Under the pieces are notes generated by a model. It searched no databases and was not told the DNA's origin. It saw only the letters and a program-made list of their open reading frames with translations. DNA of 64,000 nucleotides from Ectobacillus panaciterrae DSM 19096 (GTDB lineage Bacteria > Bacillota > Bacilli > Bacillales > Bacillaceae_G), in NCBI RefSeq assembly GCF_000430785.1, contig NZ_AUMR01000015.1:43515-107514 (forward strand), written 5' to 3'. Shown piece after piece: positions 27,156-35,359 of the stretch (position 1 is the stretch's first letter; each line of letters starts with the position of its first letter). Position numbers and translations under genes: made by a program.

Positions 27156-27464
27156 ATGTCAGGAAGTTGGAGAAGCCATAGAAGTCACAGAAGTTGCAGA
27201 AGCTTCAAAAGTCATAGAAGCCACAGAAGTTGCAGAAGCTTCAAAAGTCATAGAAGCCACAGAAGTTGCAGAAGCTTCAAAAGTCATAGAAGTTGTAGAA
27301 ACTGGAAAATCTCGAAAAGTCAAAGAAGTTGGAAAAACAAGGAAACTAATAAGACCATTATAATAAATAATGGAATTATTAGAGACAGGAACGAAAGAAG
27401 AAATAGGAGAAGTAGACGCTCTAGAAGAACTAGCTTTTTTAGACGTTCCGGTTTCTGGTCGTAG
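27156..27464 (+). CDS. Ser/Arg/His repeat protein, CotG-like spore coat candidate
   Basis: 102 residues starting MSGSWRSHRSHRSCRSFKSH after AAGGGGGTG. Three copies of a 12-residue unit RSHRSCRSFKSH are encoded by a 36-bp tandem repeat, followed by a KNKETNKTIIINNG linker and an Arg-rich end (RRNRRSRRSRRTSFFRRSG). Very basic, repetitive, Ser/Arg/His text is like CotG-type spore coat proteins, which are phosphorylated in the coat. The assignment is by composition; a nucleic-acid-binding role is an alternative. Confidence 0.65.
   Translation: MSGSWRSHRSHRSCRSFKSHRSHRSCRSFKSHRSHRSCRSFKSHRSCRNWKISKSQRSWKNKETNKTIIINNGIIRDRNERRNRRSRRSRRTSFFRRSGFWS
27180..27287 (+). repeat. 36-bp tandem repeat, three units
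   Basis: Three adjacent units (27180-27215, 27216-27251, 27252-27287). Units 2 and 3 appear identical, and unit 1 differs at one base (AGTCAC versus AGCCAC). Each unit encodes one RSHRSCRSFKSH repeat. Confidence 0.9.
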
Positions 27465-27560
27465 TTTCTGGTCATTCTAGGCCATTGTAGATGTTCTTTT
27501 CTATATAGGTTCTCCGCTAACAAGATGCTCATTCTGTATGCTAAGAATCGTAAGATAACA

Positions 27561-27585
27561 AGCCACCATTTCGGGTGGTCTTTTT
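27561..27585 (+). terminator. Terminator-like hairpin
   Basis: GCCACC-ATTTC-GGGTGGTC with TTTTTATTT after it, about 100 bases after the SR-repeat gene. The remaining bases up to 27951 contain no gene I can support. Confidence 0.6.
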
Positions 27586-27951
27586 ATTTACATAATTCAT
27601 CGGAAGTTGATTCATAGTTTGCAGCAGTATCCGTATCTCCCATAATAACCACCATGATTAAGTAACTATGGAGCTGGCTTGTAGTATTACAAATAGGCTT
27701 GTAAATGCTGTTATTGTTACACGTCGTAAAGAGTAAACTAACTACCGATAACACTGGTTATGTGAACTAAAAATGAGCGTCCGTCTTTGGGCGCTTCTTT
27801 GCTTTATAAACGTATGGCATTGCGTTTGTAATTTTAATATTCTTCATTTTCTTCATATATGATGTGTTGATAGCTCCGCTCATAACATGGTGACTAAAAA
27901 AGGAAGCCTATCGCTAGTTACAGCGCAGGCTCTTTCGTCTATTCTTCGTTA

Positions 27952-28125
27952 TTACTGAACGTTTCGGCGGCTTTCTACGTCACGCTTAATTTGCGTATAC
28001 AGTACCCGATCTTCCAGATGGCTAGAAGCGCGTGTCGCTATCTTCATATCCGCATTGGACAAGGCCGATCCTTTTCGAAGCATATTTACTAAATTAATTC
28101 GTTCTTTAGTTTCGTCGAATCTCAT
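27952..28125 (-). CDS. 57-residue helical hypothetical protein
   Basis: ATG-started MRFDETKERINLVNMLRKGS, then ALSNADMKIATRASSHLED and YTQIKRDVESRRNVQ. All-helical and charged, with no family recognised. Its ATG directly follows the stop of the upstream 48-residue gene (TAA-ATG, no gap), so translation is probably coupled. Possible small DNA-binding or sporulation protein. Confidence 0.55.
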   Translation of the reverse strand: MRFDETKERINLVNMLRKGSALSNADMKIATRASSHLEDRVLYTQIKRDVESRRNVQ

Positions 28126-28272
28126 TTAAAGACGGTCATCTTCCCATGCCCTGTTATAATCTTTTATATTGTCTTTTTCTTTTGATGTTTCTTCCAGTTG
28201 GCTTTGCGTAAATTTCTCGGTTCTATGATTTTCCATTTGGTCTCTCGGCGTGATCTTTTCTTCTTTTTTCAC
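28126..28272 (-). CDS. 48-residue charged hypothetical protein
   Basis: GTG start with an ideal AGGAGG site 8 bases upstream. VKKEEKITPRDQMENHRTEK and KEKDNIKDYNRAWEDDRL are very hydrophilic and probably disordered or helical. First gene of a two-gene micro-operon. No family recognised. Confidence 0.55.
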   Translation of the reverse strand: MKKEEKITPRDQMENHRTEKFTQSQLEETSKEKDNIKDYNRAWEDDRL

Positions 28273-28338
28273 GTCAACTTCCTCCTACTGTTTGTTTTAA
28301 ACCTATTCACTTGTAATCTAACCAAACTATGGAAGATT

Positions 28339-28363
28339 GAGCTGCCATCAAGGCAGCTTTTTC
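28339..28363 (+). terminator. Terminator-like hairpin
   Basis: AGCTGCC-ATCAA-GGCAGCT followed by TTTTCTTA. It points rightward, though no rightward gene precedes it, so it may be a leftover. Confidence 0.5.
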
Positions 28364-28412
28364 TTATAGAACTACCAGTAAAAATGGTGTTAAAAGTACA
28401 AACATAGTGCAA

Positions 28413-28649
28413 TTATTTATCAAAGAATCCTAAAGCATATTTTACCCCTTCTTGAATATCATTTGTTTCGTATGCTGCTAATTCCTCAAAAGTAATTTTC
28501 AGCTTTACGTCTTCTAATTCGTAACCGCTATCTAAATCAATATTCAAAAGAACTTCATACCCATCATCATTAACACTCGTTTCAATAATGTTGAAAGTCT
28601 GAATAGATGTACCTGTTTCATACTTGATTGGTTCTAAAAAATCTGACAT
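28413..28649 (-). CDS. Hypothetical acidic protein
   Basis: About 78 residues beginning MSDFLEPIKYETGTSIQTFN after AAAGGTGGTG. A small acidic beta-rich protein with a helical end (IQEGVKYALGFFDK). No family recognised; size and charge would suit an immunity or adaptor protein, but there is no toxin neighbour. Confidence 0.5.
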   Translation of the reverse strand: MSDFLEPIKYETGTSIQTFNIIETSVNDDGYEVLLNIDLDSGYELEDVKLKITFEELAAYETNDIQEGVKYALGFFDK

Positions 28650-29069
28650 AAAAACACCACCTTTTTTTCTCCAATCTAACACTTTAGATATAGCTTCCCA
28701 CCCATAAGACGCCTGTCGCCTACTTATATGAAGATTTCGCTATCCCCTCCAACGTTAAAGTTTGTGGCCGTATCCAATAGTTTAACCGTACTAGCTTCTG
28801 ATATTCATTTAGCATTCCCATATACTTTTTCAATCTGATATTTCTGTTTGATTAACCTTTATAATCGTTATTCTTTAACTAGACTAAATAAAAAAGATCA
28901 ACCAGAAAAATCTGGCTAACCTTATAATACGGACAGGTGCGTTACTTTAAAGGTGATGCTGCCTTTGCTATTTGAGAATCTGGGCAAGTTGGTTGAAAAA
29001 AGTGTATAAACAACAATATAAAGTTAATTCTATATACAGAGTAAATGAATGATAAAAGGAGATTACATC

Positions 29070-29297
29070 GTGAAGCCATATGAAATAAATAATATGATTA
29101 TTGATAATGAGTTTTATGGCGAAGAATCGGTGACAGCTGATTTTACTTACAATAATAAAGATTATAATATTACTTTTAAAAAAGCAGACCTTGAATTAAT
29201 TAATATCTGGGTTTTTGAGGATGATACATCTATTCCAGCAAATTTGTCAGATAATATTATTGAATCAATTAGAGAAGATGTTAAAAAGAGGATCTAG
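29070..29297 (+). CDS. Hypothetical acidic protein
   Basis: 75 residues from a GTG placed 8 bases after AAAAGGAG: MKPYEINNMIIDNEFYGEES, then DFTYNNKDYNITFKKADLEL and a C-terminal helix ending REDVKKRI. No family recognised. A GATCTAGT/ACTAGATC terminator follows (29289-29318). The 420 bases upstream to 28650 hold nothing else recognisable. Confidence 0.5.
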   Translation: MKPYEINNMIIDNEFYGEESVTADFTYNNKDYNITFKKADLELINIWVFEDDTSIPANLSDNIIESIREDVKKRI

Positions 29298-29318
29298 TCA
29301 CATGTACTAGATCTTTTT
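29289..29318 (+). terminator. Terminator of the small acidic gene
   Basis: GATCTAGT pairs with ACTAGATC followed by TTTTTCTTTTT. Confidence 0.8.
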
Positions 29319-29473
29319 CTTTTTGCTCGGTTAAGATATGTTTTCAATTTTTATATAGAAACTCAAGAAAAATTTGCTGATGAATATTAGAGCCTATTTA
29401 AATTAATGGTTAGAAATGAAAATATTTTGCCTTATTGCACTAATGGCTGGCGTTAGTGCAATTAAGCATACGA

Positions 29474-29502
29474 AAAGACCTTCATGAAATTTGAAGGTCT
29501 TT
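29474..29502. terminator. Terminator-like hairpin
   Basis: AAAGACCTTCA pairs with TGAAGGTCTTT. A nearby ATTGCACTAA/TTAGTGCAAT hairpin (29434-29463) and a GGCGGCT/AGCCGCC hairpin (29617-29640) also lie in this gap, which contains no gene. Confidence 0.55.
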
Positions 29503-29663
29503 CATATTATACAGTTATCAACAGTTTGTCACACTATCATGATAATCCAATGCATTATTGATGTGGACACCTGCACCAGGCGGATCCCGCAGTTTATTCA
29601 GCACCTTCCTATCATAGGCGGCTGCATCACAGGAGCCGCCAGGGCAAACGAATCGATAAACGA

Positions 29664-31307
29664 TTACGCAGGCAACTCTGGTCGGTTATGGCCATACAGC
29701 TGCTTATAGATCTGTTCAATCTCCTCGCCGGTTAGATCGCCCCGCTTCAGCAATTCCTCCGCAATGGCGTGGACGAATTCGGCGTGTTCCCGTACTAGCT
29801 CCTTTACTTTGATCATCTGATCCTTTAACAGCTCGTTGATCTTTGGCCGGAGCGCCTTGAGTGCATCGGGCCGAGAGCCTAACGCAAGCCAACTAAACAG
29901 CTCATCTCCCATACCGACCATACCAAGGTAAGCACCGGCCATCTCTGTAGCCTGCTTCAGGTCAGAAGTGACCCCGTTTAATTTCTTCTCCAGGAACTCC
30001 TCTTCCACCGCCCGGGCTGCGAGACAGACTTGGATCTCCGCCAAGATCTCACTGTCGCTTCGGTTATACCGCTCATGCGTCGGCTTAGTGGCAGCAAGAC
30101 CGAGCGCGTCGCCCCTGCGGATGATTGTCACCTTCCAAACCCGTTCGTGTGGCTTCAACAGGTACTGGGCCACTGCATGGCCGGCCTCATGGTAGGCGAC
30201 GTTCCGCTTCTCGTCCTCGCTCATGGAGCGAAGCGGCTGTTTGAGGCCCCACTCATAGGTCTCCATGGCAGCCCGGAAGTCCTCGTAACCGGAAACCGGA
30301 GCGCCCCGCTGGTGAGCGATCACAACCGACTCGTTAACGATATGCTTGATCTGTGCAGGGCTGTAGCCAACCGTGTCGAGTGCCGCACGCTCTGGAGTCA
30401 GAGTAGAGTCCCGCTTCACCTTCTGGAGGTAGTAATGGAAGACATCCACTCGGCCGTCATAGTCGGGGGCATCGACCCAGAGCTTCCGGTCGAAACGGCC
30501 GGGCCGGAGCAGCGCGGGGTCGAGTACGTCGGGCAGGTTGGTTGCTGCGACCGTCAGCACCGCCGGCCGCTCTGCCTTCTTGCGCCGCAGGCCGAGCGAG
30601 CGAAGCTGCTTGGCAAACCAGGAGCTGTCAATGTTCGGCGGATCCATCTGCAAGAGCAGCTCGTTGAGCAGGCCAGAGCCGCCGCCCATGCCGAACAGCC
30701 CTGCTCCTCCGCCCCCAGCCTGCCGATTCATACCGATGGCGTCGACTTCGTCGATGAAGATGATACAGGCGCCGTAAATTTTTGCCAGCTTCCGGGCCTT
30801 CTTATAGAGGGACATCACCTTCAGGTTGCCGACGCCGAAGAACATATTTTGAAAACTTGGGGCAGAGGCATAAGCAAAGGGCACCTGTGCTTCATTGGCG
30901 ATCACCTGAGCTAGGTAGGACTTGCCGGTGCCGGGGGGCCCACAGAGCAACAATCCCCGGATTGCCTCGCCCCCCATCTCCTTGAACTCCTTGACGCCCT
31001 TAAGCAGGATGACGATTCGCTTGGCATTTTCAACGATCTCGGGGTTACCTCGGTAATCGTCCCAGGTGGCTCCGGTTTCGCCGGGCAAAATCCAATACGT
31101 ACGTCCCCGGGCCAGGAACCAGAAGAGAGCAACGAACTGGATAATCATGAACATTACGGCGAAGAGCAGCTGCAGCACAACATTGACAATACCCAACGCG
31201 ATCTCCCAAGCTGTCGGTCCTCCTGCCCACAACATCACGCCGATGAAGACGAGGGCTGCCAACCAAAGAAGGAATTTACGCCACTTGATCCACTGATATA
31301 TACTCAT
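29664..31307 (-). CDS. FtsH-like AAA+ ATPase / zinc metalloprotease
   Basis: 547 residues. Two N-terminal membrane spans (residues ~10-35 and 40-65), then an AAA+ module with Walker A GPPGTGKSYLAQ, Walker B CIIFIDEVDAIG and the arginine-finger region LLRPGRFDR. An M41-type protease domain follows with HEAGH and a downstream GVTSDLKQAT ligand. All core motifs look intact. It differs from housekeeping FtsH: no periplasmic loop, a Gly-rich AGGGGAGLFGMGGG insert, and a long KQLRSLGLRRKKAERPA loop. Strikingly GC-rich against AT-rich flanks, which suggests acquisition. GGAAGTGAGG precedes the ATG. Confidence 0.88.
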   Translation of the reverse strand: MSIYQWIKWRKFLLWLAALVFIGVMLWAGGPTAWEIALGIVNVVLQLLFAVMFMIIQFVALFWFLARGRTYWILPGETGATWDDYRGNPEIVENAKRIVILLKGVKEFKEMGGEAIRGLLLCGPPGTGKSYLAQVIANEAQVPFAYASAPSFQNMFFGVGNLKVMSLYKKARKLAKIYGACIIFIDEVDAIGMNRQAGGGGAGLFGMGGGSGLLNELLLQMDPPNIDSSWFAKQLRSLGLRRKKAERPAVLTVAATNLPDVLDPALLRPGRFDRKLWVDAPDYDGRVDVFHYYLQKVKRDSTLTPERAALDTVGYSPAQIKHIVNESVVIAHQRGAPVSGYEDFRAAMETYEWGLKQPLRSMSEDEKRNVAYHEAGHAVAQYLLKPHERVWKVTIIRRGDALGLAATKPTHERYNRSDSEILAEIQVCLAARAVEEEFLEKKLNGVTSDLKQATEMAGAYLGMVGMGDELFSWLALGSRPDALKALRPKINELLKDQMIKVKELVREHAEFVHAIAEELLKRGDLTGEEIEQIYKQLYGHNRPELPA

Positions 31308-31384
31308 GGCCTCACTTCCTTTACAGGTTTTGACTATTCTATGAAAAGACAGCCCCAGGGGTATCTCGTATCCAAAGCCGAATT

Positions 31385-31572
31385 CTAGATGATGGCAGTT
31401 CTGTAAGGTATAGTCGGCATCATTTCCTCTATCTCATTGATCTCCCCTAAGTCAGAAAAAACCTTCTTTATAGTATCAAAAGGCTTTTCCTCTTCATTTA
31501 AAGAGTAATCTTCACTAAGTATAAAGTCGTGGTATTCATTGAAATCATAAATGCTTTTATCCCATTTTTAGC
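31385..31572 (-). pseudogene. 3' fragment of an unknown gene
   Basis: Leftward reading DKSIYDFNEYHDFILSEDYS to EEMMPTIPYRTAII and stop: coding-like, acidic, with no start codon in frame. It is a C-terminal remnant next to the acquired AAA+ gene. The remaining bases 31573-31904 show no gene. Confidence 0.4.
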
Positions 31573-31904
31573 CTAACCAGATTAGATAATAACTGCGGGC
31601 TTTTTTTCATGGAAACACCTTGCAAAATAATCTTTTCACAAATTTTATTCAGTGTTTCTCATTTTAGAACTGAAAACTAACCAAATCTACGTTTTATCGA
31701 AAACTTTTGAAGTGTAAAGGATTGAGCTGAAAGGGTCCAGTTGATTAACTGGAATGAGCTAGAAGGAAAGAACAAGTAAAAGGGATGGGATGGCGAATAG
31801 ATATTAAACTTGCTTCATGATGGGATGGGTTAGAGGTAAGGGCAACGTCAAGATGGATCACATTTGTTACAAGCGGAGGGATAAACGCCAATAAAAAAGA
31901 GAGC

Positions 31905-32174
31905 CTACACTCTCCATTTATTTTTGATCTCTATCAAATAATTCCAAATTACAGCCAGACCGCCAATGTAGTAAAAAATTAAGAGTATCCAGCCTGTAGG
32001 ATCAAGCGGCATCAGGGTCACAACAACCAATAATGGAAACACATAGTATAGAACATCTTTCAAATAATCTAATACCATTTTTAGAGAGAAAGACTTAGTC
32101 ACCAACGATCGAACAAGACCAATAAGAAAATCAAGCAACATGAGACCCAATATAGCCCACATCGTATAAAGCAT
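31905..32174 (-). CDS. Small three-span membrane protein, holin-like
   Basis: 89 residues with three hydrophobic segments (MWAILGLMLLDFLIGLV; LYYVFPLLVVVTLMPL; WILLIFYYIGGLAVIW) and a short basic tail KNKWRV. This layout resembles phage-type holins (LMLLDFLIG is a holin-like motif). No endolysin is adjacent. AGGGAGGTGA lies upstream but unusually far (about 18 bases) from the ATG. Confidence 0.5.
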   Translation of the reverse strand: MLYTMWAILGLMLLDFLIGLVRSLVTKSFSLKMVLDYLKDVLYYVFPLLVVVTLMPLDPTGWILLIFYYIGGLAVIWNYLIEIKNKWRV

Positions 32175-32464
32175 CCAACTTTCTATTTTACATCACCTCC
32201 CTTTTTATCAGTACTTTATTTTATGCTGCAGATAACAAATTTGCCCGTTCTTTTAATCGACATTGTATTTAAAAGGAGGAACGTCTATAACTGAAAAAGC
32301 AAAAAAGAAGAGGTATTTTCTTTATAACCTTAAAAAGGAGGCAGCTTGTAACTAACGGGTTCCCTTTTGAGGTGCAAACATTGCAAATCACATCACATTT
32401 TTTGTCACTAATATCAATGCAATTCTCAATGGAATTCTCTAATTAAATAACAATAATAAACGCA

Positions 32465-32494
32465 GAGAAGGGATAGCTTAATCGCTATCCCTTC
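32465..32494. terminator. Terminator downstream of the cargo operon
   Basis: GAAGGGATAGC pairs with GCTATCCCTTC around 6 bases. It lies about 55 bases after the XRE gene stop, inside the transposon. Confidence 0.75.
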
Positions 32495-32549
32495 ATCTTA
32501 ATTTCACTATCTAATCCCGTTGGTTGAAGAAAGTTGTTGTCTGTTTTTA

Positions 32550-32765
32550 TTAAGTGTCTTCGTTACTTTTGTACTCCAAAATATCACCCGGCTGACAATC
32601 CAAAGTCTTACATATCGCTTCTAATGTTGAAAAACGAACCGCTTTTGCTTTCCCATTTTTCAGAATGGAAAGATTCGCCATAGTAATTCCAACCCTCTCC
32701 GAAAGCTCCGTTACGCTCATTTTTCGTTTTGCTAACATCACATCAATATTAATAATAATTGTCAT
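32550..32765 (-). CDS. XRE-family HTH regulator (YozG-like)
   Basis: About 71 residues, one Cro/CI helix-turn-helix: MSVTELSERVGITMANLSIL and STLEAICKTLDCQPGDILEY, the pattern of the YozG group that pairs with DUF2975 proteins. It follows the DUF2975 gene at 10 bases with GGTGGAGG. Probably autoregulates the three-gene cargo operon. Confidence 0.85.
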   Translation of the reverse strand: MTIIINIDVMLAKRKMSVTELSERVGITMANLSILKNGKAKAVRFSTLEAICKTLDCQPGDILEYKSNEDT

Positions 32766-32775
32766 ATCCTCCACC

Positions 32776-33264
32776 TCAGACCGTCAAATCATTTTCTGAT
32801 TTTATGTTAATCGCTTCTTGTAGAAGCCGTTGGAGGATAGCAGCAAAAACGGCGATAACCAACGAAGCAAAAATGATGATGAGTCCCATTAATGCAATAG
32901 GAGGGTCAACTTTCTTCGCTATAAAATGAAAGAGTGGCAAACCTAATACATACAAACCACTGATTGTAATCGCACAGCACTTTATGTTCTTTAACGCCTT
33001 TACAGATAATTCCGAGAACGCTGTGTTCTCGTCAATGTACCGTAAAAGATTGAAAGCCTGATAGAGAGCAAAGTAAAAAGGCACAGCCGCTCCATACATC
33101 ACGATGAAAACGAGATATTTCATTGGGGCAATATTTGGATACAATTTTGCTGCGAAATTCGCCATATGGGGCACTAAAAATATACATAAAGCAAGAACCG
33201 GTAGTCCTATAATAAAAACAGCTATTTTTAAAAACAATGTTGTGACTTCTCTCAAAATAAACAC
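32776..33264 (-). CDS. DUF2975 membrane protein, second copy
   Basis: 162 residues, four membrane spans. YQAFNLLRYIDENTAFSELS is the DUF2975 hallmark between spans two and three. It is a diverged tandem duplicate of the next gene upstream (same hallmark). Function unknown; such proteins travel with small XRE regulators in bacilli (YoaS/YozG). Confidence 0.85.
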   Translation of the reverse strand: MFILREVTTLFLKIAVFIIGLPVLALCIFLVPHMANFAAKLYPNIAPMKYLVFIVMYGAAVPFYFALYQAFNLLRYIDENTAFSELSVKALKNIKCCAITISGLYVLGLPLFHFIAKKVDPPIALMGLIIIFASLVIAVFAAILQRLLQEAINIKSENDLTV

Positions 33265-33265
33265 C

Positions 33266-33748
33266 TCACATTTTTATTTCATTTTTTTCCAGGAAATTTT
33301 TAATTGGTTTTTGAAGAACACTTACAAAAGTTGCAACGGTACTTGTCACTAAAATACCCATTAGACTTAGTGATATAGGACCTGCTGCGTCATCTCCTGT
33401 GATTTTAGCAAGCACCATTAAACTTACTATTCCTAACAGAATGAGGAAAATGACTGTAAAAGCACATTTCTTTATAATCTTCAAAGATTTAAGGGATAAT
33501 TCAGAGAAAGCATTGTTTTTTTCGATATAGGTTAATAGTTTAAATGCTTGATACAACGCAACAGAAAACGTAATACAGAATCCATATGCACATACTAAAA
33601 AGGGGATTAGGAAGTAAGCCGTATCTGGATGTACTCTTGCATCTCTAACGGCTATCTCAGGCAACCAGATACACAAAGCAAGCACTGCAATTCCAGCCAG
33701 AAAAATAATTACCTTTAAGAAAGTGGTTGAACCTCGTTTAACATTCAT
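33266..33748 (-). CDS. DUF2975 membrane protein, first copy
   Basis: 160 residues, four membrane spans, with YQAFKLLTYIEKNNAFSELS as the family signature. First gene of the cargo operon; a single base separates its stop from the start of the second copy. The gap up to the transposase contains the operon promoter region and an AGCATTTCT/AGAAATGCT terminator (33881-33906). Confidence 0.85.
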   Translation of the reverse strand: MNVKRGSTTFLKVIIFLAGIAVLALCIWLPEIAVRDARVHPDTAYFLIPFLVCAYGFCITFSVALYQAFKLLTYIEKNNAFSELSLKSLKIIKKCAFTVIFLILLGIVSLMVLAKITGDDAAGPISLSLMGILVTSTVATFVSVLQKPIKNFLEKNEIKM

Positions 33749-33920
33749 TTAAAACACCTCACTTATTTAATGACAACATGATTTTATCTTATGATTTATC
33801 GTTTTACAATAAATTCGTATTGTTTTTTATTATATTATTATTGTTATTGAAATATCCTTTTAATTTTGACAAAAATAAAAAGCATTTCTCATTACAAAGA
33901 AATGCTCTTACTTTAAAATG

Positions 33921-34511
33921 TTAACTTTGCCCACCTTGACCACGTTTTCGCACATTGTTCAGGTTGTAAATCATCTTATCCGTATTAACCCACATTTTAT
34001 CGAAATTCATCGCAGCGAATGCTTTTGCTTCGTGCCGTTCAAGAAATTTCAGACATCTTCGGTAGAGCCATTCTAATTTAGAGTAATAGGTCTTGGAACC
34101 AATCCCTAACATTTCACACGAGCGTTTAACAGGAGTTCTGTTTAAAAGTTGAGCAGCTAAATCAGGCAAGATATCATTTCGTTTTTGATGATAAGTTGTG
34201 GATTCTCTTCGGCTAGGCTTGTATTTTAAATCCTCGAATCTCTTTTGGGTTTCACCAAACCATTTGCAGAAGGGATTCGTACAACGATTAAATTGAATGA
34301 GGAAGGGTTGACCTTTGAAGTGAAATTTCACGGGTTGAAACAGTAGGTCACGATATTTTTTTGCAAAGTCTGAGGGGAAAAGGAGAGGATAATCTTTTTC
34401 ACGCTCCGACAACTCGGTGCTAGTGATGGGACTTTCAATAACAACAATATTATCTTCTTTGGTAGCAAGTCTTTTCAATTTAGACAAGTTGTTCTTCTTC
34501 CTCCTCAACAT
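33921..34511 (-). pseudogene. Truncated transposase-like protein
   Basis: 196 residues: a Cys-containing segment (FNRCTNPFCKWFGE), a helix-turn-helix-like stretch (RTPVKRSCEMLGIGSKTYYS), then MWVNTDKMIYNLNN, which looks like the first Asp of an RNase H-like catalytic core. The protein stops soon after (RGQGGQS), so the rest of a DDE core is missing. Its start lies inside the end of the upstream small gene. Location inside clear inverted repeats supports a transposition role. Confidence 0.6.
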
Positions 34512-34731
34512 TGATTAAGAGCTGGTCTGTAATTCGTTTGTTAAAACGCTTCTTCTGAATCCACTCCATAAAATCTTCATCTTTGAGTAAATTTTTTAAA
34601 AATGTATCCACAACTTCATCCTCGCTATATTCAGTGTATTGAGCATAGTATTTAACGATTGCTCTGGTGTGTTCAGACACTATCCAGTTAACTTTTCGTC
34701 CTTGGGTTTTCTTAGGTTTAATAAACTCCAT
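34480..34731 (-). CDS. Small accessory protein of the transposon
   Basis: 83 residues beginning MEFIKPKKTQGRKVNWIVSE with a perfect GGAAGGAGG site. The RAIVKYYAQYTEYSEDEVVD region looks like a ribbon-helix-helix or other short DNA-binding helix pair, followed by an acidic tail. It overlaps the transposase-like gene by 32 bases, so the two are expressed together. Likely a regulator or targeting subunit. Confidence 0.55.
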   Translation of the reverse strand: MEFIKPKKTQGRKVNWIVSEHTRAIVKYYAQYTEYSEDEVVDTFLKNLLKDEDFMEWIQKKRFNKRITDQLLINVEEEEEQLV

Positions 34732-35035
34732 ATCTGTTCCTCCTTCCAAATTCACAAAGAAAATCACATGATAATTCACAGTTAAATTCACACTGTACAA
34801 TAATTATTTCCATATTCGAGAAATAGTATGCGAATTCCTGATTGAATTTAAAGAAAAATATCAAAGAGTGCAGTAATACCAAGGAAATAAAAAACGTGAA
34901 TTCATGTGTGAATTCACGCTAAAAATGTATTGTGGAATTAAATTTTGCACCTCAAAAGAGAACCCGTTAGCTTGTAACAGCCCTCCTTTTTTTGATGATT
35001 ACTTCTATAATTATCTTTATAATTACGATTCGTTA

Positions 35036-35359
35036 TTAAATAAATAATCGCAATAAAGCCATTAAGACGACACCAGTAATGACTGTAGCTGATAAACTTT
35101 TCGTCCGTACAGCAACTAAAAGAGTAGGTATCATAACTATAATGACTGTCCAGTCAATTTTTAGCGAATGATTCGTTTCAATAATAAAACTCTCTACAAC
35201 AAGTGCTGTAAGAATACAAATTGGTACAAAAGAAAGCCATTTTAATACAGGTTCAGGTAGATTAACATTTCGAACTACTAAAAACGGGATAACTCGTGGA
35301 ATAACTGTTACTAATGTACATCCAAGTATTACAAGCAAGATTGTTAGATTGATACTCAT
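35036..35359 (-). CDS. azlD: Branched-chain amino acid exporter, small subunit AzlD
   Basis: 107 residues with three or four membrane spans; the start TILLVILGCTLVTVIPRVIP carries the AzlD signature (TVIPRVIPF). With AzlC it exports branched-chain amino acids. It overlaps azlC by 4 bases. Its original terminator, about 40 bases downstream, has been split by the transposon. Confidence 0.9.
   Translation of the reverse strand: MSINLTILLVILGCTLVTVIPRVIPFLVVRNVNLPEPVLKWLSFVPICILTALVVESFIIETNHSLKIDWTVIIVMIPTLLVAVRTKSLSATVITGVVLMALLRLFI

Larger units (their letters stand above)
32353..34969. mobile_element. Transposon with 26-bp terminal inverted repeats carrying a DUF2975/XRE cargo
   Basis: The left end TAACGGGTTCCCTTTTGAGG (through 32378) and the reverse complement of the right end (34944-34969) match over 26 bp with a single C/T difference. 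Outside both ends stands the identical 9-mer GCTTGTAAC (32344-32352 and 34970-34978), a target duplication. Inside are, right to left, a small accessory protein, a truncated transposase-like protein, two DUF2975 membrane proteins and an XRE regulator. A 2,617-bp element, probably non-autonomous now. Family not identified. Confidence 0.88.

Noticed and set aside
27180..27287. CRISPR array
   Set aside because: The repeat units are directly adjacent without spacers and lie inside a coding frame. No cas genes in the window.
27145..27363. Acidic repeat frame EVAEASKVIEAT as a separate gene
   Set aside because: It overlaps the SR-repeat gene in another frame; the ribosome site fits the SR frame, and the open second frame follows from a 36-bp unit.
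30030..30914. 294-codon rightward open frame
   Set aside because: It is antisense to the FtsH-like gene; GC-rich DNA keeps spurious frames open. No ribosome site or family likeness.
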